From the NCBI GenBank assembly GCA_964517675.1, contig CAZFEL010000001.1, positions 310,001-374,000 on the forward strand: a stretch of 64,000 nt of DNA. The letters run 5' to 3'. The stretch's first letter is position 1; every line of letters starts with the position of its first letter. Shown one piece after another: positions 17,634-25,325 of the stretch. The notes under the pieces are model-generated. The model saw only the letters and a list, made by a program, of their open reading frames with translations. It had not been told where the DNA came from and did no database searches. This DNA comes from Asbonarchaeum sp964517675. GTDB taxonomy: Archaea > Nanohalarchaeota > Nanosalinia > Nanosalinales > Nanoanaerosalinaceae. Position numbers and translations under genes: made by a program.

Positions 17634-19111
17634 CAGAGTTCCTCGATAAGCATCTCTTCTTTCGTGTGGATGCGGTAGCCGTTTTCGCGGTTGACCCGCT
17701 TCTCCGCCTCCGCGAGCTTGTTCGCCTTCTCCGCATAGACTGTCATCAGGGTCTCGCCTTTCTTCACGCGGTCGCCTTTCTTCTTGTGGAGGTAGACGCC
17801 TGCGCCGTTGTCCTTCGGTGCGCCCGCCCGCGAGGCGATATCTGAGATCTGCTTGTTGTCGATGTGGCTGACCACGCCGTCGTTCTCCGCGTGGACCTCC
17901 ATGGTCTCATCGCCGACCGGGATGTCATCGACCTCGACATCAGAATCGCCGTTCTGGGCCCCGATGATCTCACGGAACTTCTCGAGGGCCTGGCCGGAAT
18001 GGATCATGTGGAGGGCCTTTTTCGATTCTCCACACATCTCCAGGAGGATGTTCGCCAGCCGCACGGATTTGACCTCGAGGTCCTTCGGTCCATCGCCTTT
18101 CAGCACCTTCAGGCAGTCACGTGCCTCCAGTGCCGGGCCGATACCGCGGCCGATCGGCTGATCGCCCCGCGTGATCGTGCACTCGATCTCCATATCCAGG
18201 TAGTCCCCGATCCGCTTGAACTTCTCACCGAGGTCCCGCGCTGTCGAGAGATCACCGACCTTCGAGCCCTCGCCGTACGGGATATCGATGATGACGTGAT
18301 TCGAGCCGGCAGATTTCTTCTTCGACAGGACCGAGGCCACGACCTGTCCCTCGGGGTCCAGCGAGAGAGGGTGCTCGGCCCGGATGATCTTATCATCGAC
18401 CGGGGAAAGCTTCACCGATCCTCCCCAGACCAGGCAGCCGTTCGTCTCGTTGACGATGTCTTTGATCTCATCGAGGTCGAAATCGACATCGCACAGCACC
18501 TCAACGGTGTCCGCGGTCCCTGCAGGGGAGGTGATGGCCCGGGACGACGTCTTCGGGATCGCGATGCCGGATGCGGCGATGATCGGGATGATGATCGGTG
18601 TCACACGGTTGCCCGGTACGCCGCCGATCGAGTGCTTATCGGCCAGGATCTCATGATCCCAGTTAATCTTATCGCCCGCATCGACCATCGCCTGGGTCAG
18701 ATTGGCCGTCTCCTCCATCGAGAGGCCTTCAGTATAGATCGTCGAGACATACGCACCCATCTCGATGTCGTTGAGCGCGTTCCTATTGATATCATGGATG
18801 ATCTCATAGATATCGTCCTCCTCCCACTCCTTGCCGTCCATCTTGGCCTTGATGTACTTGACGGACTCTGGCTTCGAGGCGATCGTGACATCAAGACCAC
18901 CCTCGAGGGTGTGGAGTCCGTTCGTCAATCCGATATCGCCCTTATCGACGAGCTTGTTCGTCGTCTCGACCACAGCGACCTTGTGCCCACTCCCGTGGTT
19001 GAGCCGGACACGATCCATCGTGTAGACACCGAGCTCCGCGGCATCTTCCTGGTTCATGATCACTGTTGGCGTCTTCGTCTCCATATCGATCGGTTGTCCG
19101 GCGAGCTTCAT
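17633..19111 (-). CDS. deoA: AMP phosphorylase
   Basis: The 492 residues match archaeal AMP phosphorylase: an N-terminal double-psi-like extra domain (about 1-85), then the thymidine phosphorylase core with DKHSIGGVPGNRVTPIIIPI (near 180), KTSSRAITSPAGTADTVE, and a C-terminal domain with HKKKGDRVKKGE. The enzyme splits AMP with phosphate into adenine and ribose 1,5-bisphosphate. The next gene upstream on the same strand encodes the isomerase that uses that product, so the two form the archaeal nucleotide-degrading pathway that normally feeds form III RuBisCO. Confidence 0.93.
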   Translation of the reverse strand: MKLAGQPIDMETKTPTVIMNQEDAAELGVYTMDRVRLNHGSGHKVAVVETTNKLVDKGDIGLTNGLHTLEGGLDVTIASKPESVKYIKAKMDGKEWEEDDIYEIIHDINRNALNDIEMGAYVSTIYTEGLSMEETANLTQAMVDAGDKINWDHEILADKHSIGGVPGNRVTPIIIPIIAASGIAIPKTSSRAITSPAGTADTVEVLCDVDFDLDEIKDIVNETNGCLVWGGSVKLSPVDDKIIRAEHPLSLDPEGQVVASVLSKKKSAGSNHVIIDIPYGEGSKVGDLSTARDLGEKFKRIGDYLDMEIECTITRGDQPIGRGIGPALEARDCLKVLKGDGPKDLEVKSVRLANILLEMCGESKKALHMIHSGQALEKFREIIGAQNGDSDVEVDDIPVGDETMEVHAENDGVVSHIDNKQISDIASRAGAPKDNGAGVYLHKKKGDRVKKGETLMTVYAEKANKLAEAEKRVNRENGYRIHTKEEMLIEEL

Positions 19112-19199
19112 AGTATAGCACCTGGTACCTGTAGCCGTTCACGGATGATGGTTTTCAAACTTCCGACCGCCAGCCGCGGGAGTCCACACATATTGATCC

Positions 19200-20024
19200 T
19201 CAGAACAGCTCAGGGTACGCATCGTGGATCTCCGCCCGCACCTCCGCTGGCTCGAGGGTACCGACTTCCGTGACGATGCCCTCGATCGCATCCGGCCGCA
19301 CGCGGTCGAAGGCCGGGTTGTGGACCGTCACGCCATCAGGCGGATCCTCCCAGACCTCGTCCTGCGATCGCTGTTCGACCTCGATGCCCTCGGTGGCGAG
19401 CTTCCACGCGTCCGTGCAGACGTACACCGGCACGTCGAAGCCCGCAGCAGCATCGGTGAACAGCCGGGAGCCGATCTTGTTGTAGACCGCACCCTCGGGC
19501 GTGATGGCGTCGGCCCCGATCATCATCACATCAGCCATCGCCAGGGCCTCCCGTGCAGCGGAATCGACGAAGTGATGCACCTCGATACCATCATCGACGA
19601 GCTCCCGTGCAGTCTTTCTCCCCTGGAGGACCGGCCGGGTCTCCGTATTCGCCACGGTCACGTCCGTTTCCTCCGCAGCAGTCTCGATGACGTGCCTGAC
19701 CGTCGATGAGTGACAGTGCGTGTAGACCGTGCCTCCCTCCGGGACCAGTGGTTGTCCCTCGTTGCGTATCGCATCCTGGGCATCGTCGAAATGCTCGAGG
19801 GCTGTCGCGAAGTCATGCGTCCCGAGGACATAATCGAGCGCGTTCTGGAGGCCTGGCTCGGTCGGTCTGGTCTCCCGCAGGGTCGATGCGGCTTCCTGGA
19901 GCTCCTTGTCGGTCGGTCCTGTTTCGTGGAGCTCCTGCAGTGCCCGGATGGACTCCCGTGCCACCGCGGTCGCGCCCTGGATCTCGAGTTCCGTGATCTT
20001 CCGTGCGGTCTCCTCGACTGTCAT
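19200..20024 (-). CDS. Ribose-1,5-bisphosphate isomerase
   Basis: The 274-residue protein belongs to the eIF2B alpha/R15P isomerase family: 'YTHCHSSTVRHVIETA' near residues 105-120, the E-T-R-P strand, and 'MMIGADAITPEGAVYNKIGS' near 165-185 with the catalytic Asp. It turns ribose 1,5-bisphosphate into ribulose 1,5-bisphosphate. It lies 88 nt upstream of the AMP phosphorylase gene on the same strand, which supports the metabolic over the translation-factor assignment. Confidence 0.9.
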   Translation of the reverse strand: MTVEETARKITELEIQGATAVARESIRALQELHETGPTDKELQEAASTLRETRPTEPGLQNALDYVLGTHDFATALEHFDDAQDAIRNEGQPLVPEGGTVYTHCHSSTVRHVIETAAEETDVTVANTETRPVLQGRKTARELVDDGIEVHHFVDSAAREALAMADVMMIGADAITPEGAVYNKIGSRLFTDAAAGFDVPVYVCTDAWKLATEGIEVEQRSQDEVWEDPPDGVTVHNPAFDRVRPDAIEGIVTEVGTLEPAEVRAEIHDAYPELF

Positions 20025-20060
20025 GCCCGTAGATGGGGTGCGGACGATCTTAAACCTTGG

Positions 20061-21089
20061 CTAGACAAAGGAACCGAGGTCCGACTGGGTGTCCGCCAGG
20101 GAGTCCATGATCTTGTCCAGAGTCGAATCGACCCTGTCCTGTGAGAAATCGTGCTGCTCCACCAGGACCTCCCGTACCGTGTCCGGGTCCGGGTCCCCGC
20201 GACTGTACGAGATTGCACGGTCGACAGGCGGGTCCTGGAAGAACGCCAGGATCTCGTGGGGATCGTTCTCGTCGTCCCACTCGACCTTCTCGTCCGCGAG
20301 CAGATCATCGTAGCTTTCGTGCTTGTTCACGAGGTCCATGCCCCGCTTCGGTCCGATGCCGTGGATACCGCCGGGGTTGAAGTCCGTCCCGACCAGGATC
20401 GCCAGCCAGATCAGCTTCTCCTGGCTGATATCGAGGTCCTCAAGGACCTGATCCCGCTTGATCTGTTCGGGCACGACCTCGCGGTAGGCGTCTTTGCCCT
20501 GGATCTTGCGCCTCCCGGTTGTGGTCAGGTTCCGCACCAGCCGGTCAGCGCCGAACAGCAGTGCGTCCCAGTCCTGGCTCCCGACAGCCCACAGTCCCTT
20601 CTCCTGTTCCAGCCAGGCGGCCTGGGCCTCGCCCTCGCTGGGGGCCTGGATCCACGGGATGCCGAGTGCATCGAGGAGTTTCTTGGCCTCCTTGACCATC
20701 TCCCCGGTCAGCTTCGAGCTCTGGGTCGCCTTCTGGAAGGCTTTTTTCATCTTGCCTTCTTCCTTCAGCTTCTTCCATTCTTCCTCGGCTTTCTCCCGTT
20801 TCTTCCGTCGTTCCTTCGCCTCCCGGGCCTTGAGGTCCGGTGGCTTGCCATCAAAGACATAGATGGGCTTGATACCGTTCCTGATCAGCTTGCCGTTCCG
20901 ATAGAACAGCCCGGACAGGTGCGAGGTCACCGCACCGCTTGAGTCCTTCAGCGGCTCCCCGGTCGGCTGCCTGATGATCGAGAGGAACTGGTACATCGTG
21001 TTCATCGCATCGACGGCGATCTCCTTGTTCAGCATGTGCTTGAAGGAGATCTCTTCCGGCTCGATCACGTCACCGAGGTCCGTACCCAT
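20061..21089 (-). CDS. fen: Flap endonuclease 1
   Basis: The 342-residue protein has the FEN-1 N and I domains: 'EIAVDAMNTMYQFLS' (metal Asp near residue 28), 'PIYVFDGKPPDLKA', 'APSEGEAQAAWLE', 'SQDWDALLFGA' and the H3TH 'LAILVGTDFNPGGIHGIGPK'. It cuts 5' flaps in Okazaki-fragment maturation and repair. The C-terminus TQSDLGSFV is a weak PCNA-interacting (Qxx-hydrophobic-xx-F) box, with Val in place of the second aromatic. It stands alone 36 nt upstream of the isomerase gene. Confidence 0.95.
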   Translation of the reverse strand: MGTDLGDVIEPEEISFKHMLNKEIAVDAMNTMYQFLSIIRQPTGEPLKDSSGAVTSHLSGLFYRNGKLIRNGIKPIYVFDGKPPDLKAREAKERRKKREKAEEEWKKLKEEGKMKKAFQKATQSSKLTGEMVKEAKKLLDALGIPWIQAPSEGEAQAAWLEQEKGLWAVGSQDWDALLFGADRLVRNLTTTGRRKIQGKDAYREVVPEQIKRDQVLEDLDISQEKLIWLAILVGTDFNPGGIHGIGPKRGMDLVNKHESYDDLLADEKVEWDDENDPHEILAFFQDPPVDRAISYSRGDPDPDTVREVLVEQHDFSQDRVDSTLDKIMDSLADTQSDLGSFV

Positions 21090-21189
21090 GCATCTGGTAC
21101 TGGTGCCGGAGGTTGAAAAGTGGACCGGACGGGAAATAACGCCGTTATGTCAGCCAAGACAGTTAAGGTATCACCCACAAGATTGACCT

Positions 21190-21327
21190 ATGGCAGGGAT
21201 CTGTGAGAGCTGCGGGACGGTGACCGAGACGCTCCGGACGTGTGATATGTGCGGGAGCCAAATATGCCCGGACTGCGATCAGCGGTCTGGCTGTAAGGAG
21301 TGTGGCGGTGTGCGGACGATCGAATAG
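21190..21327 (+). CDS. 45-residue zinc-ribbon protein
   Basis: The short ORF has four CxxC-type knuckles (CESCG, CDMCG, CPDC, CKECG), which predicts two small zinc ribbons. GTTAAGG at 21161 lies about 25 nt before the ATG and may be its TATA box. No functional family is assigned; archaeal proteins of this size often bind RNA or act as adaptors. It is divergent to the fen gene and lies just upstream of a tRNA-Arg gene. Confidence 0.7.
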   Translation: MAGICESCGTVTETLRTCDMCGSQICPDCDQRSGCKECGGVRTIE

Positions 21328-21359
21328 GTAAAAACGTTGTCCTCCCAGTGGTACGGCGT

Positions 21360-21563
21360 GCACCCTTAGCTCAGTGGACAGAGCGCTGCCCTCCGGAGCA
21401 ACTGCCGCAGCACTCGGCAAACTCTTCCGAGTTTGCTCGATCGAATGAAACCCACTGTAGGGTTTCATGATGTCGGCAGTGCAGCCCACCGTTGGTGGGC
21501 GCTGGATGCTTCGCATCCAGAGGAGAGAGGCAGAGGCCGGGGGTTCAAATCCTCCAGGGTGCG
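21360..21563 (+). tRNA. tRNA-Arg (anticodon CCG) with intron
   Basis: The exons fold as a complete cloverleaf: acceptor GCACCCT/AGGGTGC, D stem GCTC/GAGC, anticodon stem CTGCC/GGCAG, T arm GGGGG-TTCAAAT-CCTCC with one G-U pair, and discriminator G without encoded CCA. The anticodon CCG at 21393-21395 reads the Arg codon CGG. A 131-nt intron interrupts it after position 37. It ends 3 nt from the stop of the convergent gene at 21567. Confidence 0.9.
21397..21527 (+). other. 131-nt structured intron of tRNA-Arg(CCG)
   Basis: This sits at the canonical archaeal site between positions 37 and 38. It is built from perfect helices: ACTGCCG with CGGCAGT as an outer stem, GCAAACTC/GAGTTTGC around TTCC, GAAACCC/GGGTTTC, CCCACC/GGTGGG and CTGGATG/CATCCAG. 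Boundaries are inferred from restoring the cloverleaf; an A at either junction makes them ambiguous by 1 nt. Confidence 0.8.
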
Positions 21564-21566
21564 TCC

Positions 21567-22004
21567 TTACGGTTCTGTCGGATACTGTTCTGGCTGGCTG
21601 TCTTGGTCTTGGAACACGAGCGGCAGGTCGTAGTCTGTGAGGACGTCCTCGATGTCGCTGTACAGCGGGTCGGGGTCGAGATAGTCGAGGTCGGTCTCGA
21701 TCTCGGTCCGTGGCATGCCGTCGATGATCTCGAAAAAGATCCCGTACTCGTGCTCGAACAGGTCGGTGGATCCGCCCTCGAGTGCGAGGTAAAACGTGGC
21801 GCCGATGTACTCCATCGAGAGGTCGGGATCGGTGGTCCGGTAGACGTCGCCGGTCCGTGCGCCACGGGTGTCGGCCTGGCTGTCCTCGAGCCGATACATG
21901 TAATCGGCCTCGACTGCCCAGCCGATCTCACCGTCCTCGAGGCGTTCAGTACCTTCCTCCTGGAGACGCTCCCGGATGGCCTCGATGTCGTCTTTCTCGA
22001 CCAT
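21567..22004 (-). CDS. Acidic hypothetical protein, 145 residues
   Basis: No family recognised. The product is soluble, very acidic and predicted alpha/beta, with an N-terminal charged helix, a central block 'MYRLEDSQADTRGARTG' and a beta-rich middle containing 'GATFYLALEGGSTDLFEHEY'. It has no Cys and no membrane segment. The net charge is typical of proteins from a salt-adapted proteome. It is convergent with the tRNA-Arg gene and stands 78 nt beyond the aEF-1beta stop on the same strand. Confidence 0.6.
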   Translation of the reverse strand: MVEKDDIEAIRERLQEEGTERLEDGEIGWAVEADYMYRLEDSQADTRGARTGDVYRTTDPDLSMEYIGATFYLALEGGSTDLFEHEYGIFFEIIDGMPRTEIETDLDYLDPDPLYSDIEDVLTDYDLPLVFQDQDSQPEQYPTEP

Positions 22005-22082
22005 GCGAGGCTGTTTGTGTGGCTGGATGATAAGGATTGCTCCGGCCGGATGGTCTGATCAACGGATGTAAGAAGCTGGTGA

Positions 22083-22337
22083 TCAGAGCTTCTGGACGTC
22101 GTCCGTCTCGACCGACTGGACGCCCTCGATCCCGGCGAGGGCTTCTTCGACCTCGTCGGTGCCTCCTTCTGCGTCATCGACGATGGTGGAGACCTTGACT
22201 GCGGTCAGTCCGAATGCTACCTCCTCTTCGCCGATGTCCTCGACGTCGACCCGGTCACGGGCTTCGCTCTTGAAGGCTTCGAGGTCTGTCTCGGGGCTCT
22301 CTGGCATCAGCTTGAGGACGACTGCGATCTTTCCCAT
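22083..22337 (-). CDS. ef1b: Translation elongation factor aEF-1beta
   Basis: This 84-residue protein matches archaeal EF-1beta, which exchanges GDP for GTP on aEF-1alpha. Features are the start MGKIAVVLKLMPESPETDLEAF, the centre EEEVAFGLTAVKVSTIV and the end EGVQSVETDDVQ, with the usual length of about 85-90 residues. It is preceded by a zinc-ribbon gene 10 nt upstream on the same strand, a pairing common in euryarchaea. Confidence 0.93.
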   Translation of the reverse strand: MGKIAVVLKLMPESPETDLEAFKSEARDRVDVEDIGEEEVAFGLTAVKVSTIVDDAEGGTDEVEEALAGIEGVQSVETDDVQKL

Positions 22338-22347
22338 GCTCGCTCAC

Positions 22348-22515
22348 CTACGGTCCTTCGAACCCGCATTCGTCACAGGTGTATGCGTTGTTTAGCTTCT
22401 TGCATCTGTCACATCGTGCGATCTTCTGGTCAGCACACGAGGGACAGGGAAAGATGACGAAGTCGTCCGCGGCGTCGAGGTTGGCGCCACAGGTCGTGCA
22501 TTCCTCTACGTCCAT
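22348..22515 (-). CDS. Double zinc-ribbon protein (HVO_2753-like)
   Basis: The 55-residue protein has four CxxC-type knuckles (CTTCG, CPSC, CRCDRC-like, CDECG), giving two zinc ribbons separated by a short linker. The pattern and its position directly before aEF-1beta match the conserved euryarchaeal DUF1610 small zinc-finger family. It is absent from simple long-ORF lists because of its size. It probably has an RNA- or ribosome-linked role; the exact function is not established here. Confidence 0.8.
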   Translation of the reverse strand: MDVEECTTCGANLDAADDFVIFPCPSCADQKIARCDRCKKLNNAYTCDECGFEGP

Positions 22516-22569
22516 GCTCTGTATCCTCCGGGGGAGAGGTTGGGCGGGAAATCTTTTATAGGTAACCTG

Positions 22570-23190
22570 TCACTGCTGGTCCTCGAGCAGGTCGAGCTGG
22601 CCCTTGTAGTAGTAATAGTTCCGCTCGTACTCGGCCCGGCCGATGTCGCCGTTGTTGTACTGTTGTTCGAGCTGGTCCAGTCGCTGCCTGAGGTCTTCGG
22701 CGCTGGTCCCGTCTTTCTGGCCTGGGTCTGTCACCTCGTCCTGGCCACCGGTCAGGATCAGGTCCTCGTACTGCTGTGGGTCCTTGAGGCCGAGGATGGT
22801 CACGTCTTTGTCGCGACCGGCGATGTGGCATGTCAGGTCCCCGACGTTGAGCGATTTCTCGGTCGGTGTGCTGGTCGAGGAGACATCCGTGATCTTGTCG
22901 TAGGGGACGTCTTCCTGCTCGATGGTGCGGATGCCCTCCTTGACGATGACGCGGTCGCTCTCGAAGATGTACTCATAGTGCTTGCGCTCCCGGTCGACGG
23001 CCGCTGCCTTGAACAGCGGGAGGAGGCCGAGGGCGTAGAGATAGTAGGACGGGAACGGGAGGATCCCGAGGTACGGGGAGAGGAGGGTGATAAGGCCTGC
23101 TATCAGGACGACGCCGAGCCCCGAGGCGATGTACCAGCGGAGGAACCGTGGGTACAGCCGGGAGGGGTGGGTCTCTGTGGGCAGGTCCAT
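22570..23190 (-). CDS. Membrane PH-domain protein with SHOCT-like tail
   Basis: Two adjacent membrane segments (about residues 18-38 and 42-62) are followed by a bacterial-type PH domain (bPH_2/YdbS-like): 'YEYIFESDRVIVKEGI', 'VPYDKITDVS' and 'VTILGLKDPQQYEDLI'. The C-terminal helical hairpin 'LDQLEQQYNNGDIGRAEY' has the spacing of SHOCT motifs. Such proteins are small membrane proteins of unknown role. It stands alone upstream of the zinc ribbon and aEF-1beta pair. Confidence 0.8.
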   Translation of the reverse strand: MDLPTETHPSRLYPRFLRWYIASGLGVVLIAGLITLLSPYLGILPFPSYYLYALGLLPLFKAAAVDRERKHYEYIFESDRVIVKEGIRTIEQEDVPYDKITDVSSTSTPTEKSLNVGDLTCHIAGRDKDVTILGLKDPQQYEDLILTGGQDEVTDPGQKDGTSAEDLRQRLDQLEQQYNNGDIGRAEYERNYYYYKGQLDLLEDQQ

Positions 23191-23275
23191 GGATGTACGT
23201 GGCGTGGCCGGGTATTAATGTCTGTCGTCGCTGAGGAGAAACCCTAAAAACCCTTCCGGCCCCAGTGTCGGGTAG

Positions 23276-23417
23276 GTCCCCGTAGCTCAGTGGACAGAGC
23301 GCGACCCTGCGGATCCCCGAGTCCGTCCGAGACGGACGGGGAAAGGAGAAAATCCCGGTGTGCGGGGTTTTCGATGCAGACAGGTCGAGGTCCCGGGTTC
23401 AAATCCTGGCGGGGACG
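23276..23417 (+). tRNA. tRNA-Arg (anticodon GCG) with intron
   Basis: The exons give a full cloverleaf: acceptor GTCCCCG/CGGGGAC, D stem GCTC/GAGC, anticodon stem CGACC/GGTCG, T arm CCGGG-TTCAAAT-CCTGG and discriminator G, with no encoded CCA. The anticodon GCG at 23309-23311 reads CGC/CGU Arg codons. Like the other tRNA-Arg here it is split after position 37, by a 69-nt intron. Confidence 0.9.
23313..23381 (+). other. 69-nt intron of tRNA-Arg(GCG)
   Basis: At the standard 37/38 site, the intron contains two hairpins: GTCCGTC/GACGGAC with a CGA loop, and AAAATCCCG/CGGGGTTTT with one T-G pair. Boundaries are set by restoring the anticodon stem and are good to 1 nt. Confidence 0.8.
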
Positions 23418-23499
23418 CTTTCTGATGGCCAGGGGCTTGCACTGGGATGACCGGCCCCCTTTACAAAACCTGTTTATGCCATAGGAGAAAGGTGAAGTT

Positions 23500-24150
23500 A
23501 TGGTTGCGAACACACCATTCTGGGTGGCAGGGATCGTCGGTGTGGTCGTAGCAGGTGCGGTGTGGTGGTACATGTACGGGGCTTACCGCCGCACGGAAGG
23601 GGGGATTAAGAAAGCGATCTTTTACTTCACCGCCACACATGTTATACACCGTCTCGTCGGCGCTTGCAAATGTTTCTGGCCTGTTCCAGATCTCGGGCGA
23701 GATATGGCTTGCTGTTCTGGTCCTCAGTTATGTCACCATCCTGGTATGGATCCGGAGCGTTTTATCCTGGGTTGATATACTGGACCGAGCGGGGGATCGG
23801 CGATACTGTACAATGGAAGATGCAGGCATTAGAAGAGGGGACAGCATGACGATCGAACAAGTGGCGTGGGGCGTACTGCTCCTGATGGAGGCTGGCGTAT
23901 TCGCTGTCGTGGTCTATAGGATGGGGGGGAAGAATACCGGTCAAGCACTGTTCTCATGTCTGTAGCTGCACTGTTGGCCCTTGGCTCGATGATGCTCCTC
24001 GGGTCACTTCGATTTTTGGAGGTCCCGATGACCGCACAGGTGTGGGCGCTGCACCCGTTACTGTATCTTCTGGTCCATATAGTCTTCCTTGCCGGCACTC
24101 GCAGGTTTGTCCAAGTATCTGAGAATCTGCAGTTCTTTGAGCCATCATGA
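23500..24150 (+). pseudogene. Multi-span membrane protein gene with two frameshifts
   Basis: Three overlapping ORFs carry consecutive membrane-protein pieces. The first, in frame 1 from ATG 23500 to about 23660, gives 'FWVAGIVGVVVAGAVWWYMY' and a second span. The next, in frame 2 up to 23965, gives 'EIWLAVLVLSYVTILVWIRS' and another span. The last is back in frame 1, ending at 24150, with two more spans. The second switch coincides with a run of seven G at 23923-23929. Joined, they make about 215 residues with six spans. ATG 23847 behind GAGGGG could instead start a second 3-span gene. Either true decay or sequencing indels; no family recognised. Confidence 0.55.
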
Positions 24151-24234
24151 GCTGGCAGGGACTCACCGTGTATGAGTCTCATGCAGGACGGACCGCTTTC
24201 ACGGATGTAAGCTTCTCTTCGCTGCCGCCGGACC

Positions 24235-24243
24235 ATTTTTAAG
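24235..24243 (+). promoter_or_regulatory. TATA-like box before 24273 gene
   Basis: ATTTTTAAG is centred about 34 nt before ATG 24273 at the end of a GC-rich spacer, in a good position for an archaeal promoter. Confidence 0.55.
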
Positions 24244-24272
24244 GCGAGAGCATCTGTGCTCGTTGTGGAGCG

Positions 24273-24404
24273 ATGGGCAAGAACTACAACTACGATGAGG
24301 ACCGCGTGGCGAAGCAGGAGGACCTCGAGAAGGACAAGTGGATGGGTGTGGTGATCATCGTGACCATCATCCTCCTGTTTGTCGGTATCGCCTATCTCTG
24401 GTGA
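24273..24404 (+). CDS. 43-residue tail-anchored membrane protein
   Basis: A highly charged N-terminal half (NYNYDEDRVAKQEDLEKDKW) is followed by a single C-terminal span of about 18 residues ending the protein, the layout of a tail-anchored protein or Sec-beta-like subunit. It does not match SecG/Sec61-beta clearly. A TATA-like box lies upstream. The stop overlaps the 3' end of the convergent isopentenyl phosphate kinase gene by 13 nt. The ArsA/Get3 ATPase at 60676 handles tail-anchored clients in other organisms. Confidence 0.6.
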   Translation: MGKNYNYDEDRVAKQEDLEKDKWMGVVIIVTIILLFVGIAYLW

Positions 24405-25111
24405 TCGCTGACCACGGTCCCGACTGCCTCGCCCTCGAGAAAGGCCGCACAGCCCTCTGGCCCGAAGATACGGACCGGTCGCCCGTACTTGGGTATCGTC
24501 TCGATCTTGCCCCTGATACCGCCGCTCGCATCCTCGTTGTCTGTGTGGTCGGTGACATCGTCGAGGAAGAATATCTTCTCCAGGACGTCGCCTTCAGGGC
24601 CTTTGAAGCCAGGAAGGCCAGATCAGATCCCGGCGCGGGCGTCTATCTCGTCGGCGAGGAACATGACGATCTCGTCGCCGCTGACGATCGAGGCACCGCT
24701 GTCTTCGAGGATGATGTCGCCGTGGAGGACAGGGATCATCCCGTTGGCCAGTGCTTCATGCACCGGTCCGATCGTGCCCCGCAGCTTCCCGTCCCGCCGG
24801 AGCATCGAAGAAGGATGGAGGCCGACTGCCTTCTGGCCGTGGTCCTGGAGGGTATCGACGACGATGTCGTTGAGCGTTCTGACGGCTCGCTGGATTGTTG
24901 TGATACTGGCGGTATCCGTCGTCGCCGTCCTGGTGTCGATGCCGGCCTCGAGGGCATGTGGGTGACCGAAGCTGCCGGCGCCGTGGACGAGGACGATTTC
25001 CTCGCTGGAGGAACCGGCTACAGCGTCGATGAGGTCGTCCCTGTCGATCGTCTCATGGCCGTCCTTGTCGGTGATCAGGCTGCCCCCGATCTTGAGGACT
25101 GTCCTCATCAC
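24392..25111 (-). CDS. ipk: Isopentenyl phosphate kinase with in-frame TGA
   Basis: Codons 1-162 read as isopentenyl phosphate kinase of the archaeal mevalonate pathway: VLKIGGSLITDK (K6), VHGAGSFGH, and 'VSGDEIVMFLADEIDARAGI'. Codon 163 is TGA (24623-24625), yet the same frame continues without interruption for 76 more codons that supply the missing C-terminal lobe: SGLPGFKGPEGDV, DNEDASGGIRGKIETIPKYG, RIFGPEGCAAFLEG and VGTVV. The total of 240 codons fits the family length. No frame change is needed. It is thus a point nonsense change, a sequence error or a recoded stop. The ATGA overlap with the gene upstream marks an operon. Confidence 0.85.
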
Positions 25112-25287
25112 TCCGTCCCTTCGAACAGCTCGCGTGCCTTCTGTACCTCTTCTTTCAGGTCATAGATCTCTTTCGCGATCCAGCCGAACCTGGCACAGTC
25201 CGGGCCACAGACCTCGAGCTCGCCGACGGTGGTCGCGTCCTCGTTGAGGTCTGACCCACAGATCGCGCATCCATCGTACTCTGGCAT
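25108..25287 (-). CDS. TRASH-like Cys mini-protein, 59 residues
   Basis: Start ATG 25287 is supported by a TATA-like box (GCATTTAAGG, 25311-25320) 24-33 nt upstream; a longer frame from 25329 would begin before it. The N-terminus has CAICGSDL and then CGPDC, a CxxC-(about 17)-CxxxC arrangement like TRASH zinc knuckles, and the rest is a charged helix. A similar protein is encoded at 63745. It overlaps the isopentenyl phosphate kinase start by ATGA. Confidence 0.7.
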   Translation of the reverse strand: MPEYDGCAICGSDLNEDATTVGELEVCGPDCARFGWIAKEIYDLKEEVQKARELFEGTE

Positions 25288-25325
25288 GGTAGAACACTGG
25301 ACTGCCTCGACCTTAAATGCTGGTG

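Noticed and set aside
17864..19273. 469-residue + strand ORF
   Set aside because: It is antisense to the AMP phosphorylase gene, with no recognisable domain and composition typical of a shadow frame.
21397..21527. C/D box guide RNA in the tRNA-Arg intron
   Set aside because: Only a C-box-like ATGATGT is present; no CTGA D box at suitable spacing was found.
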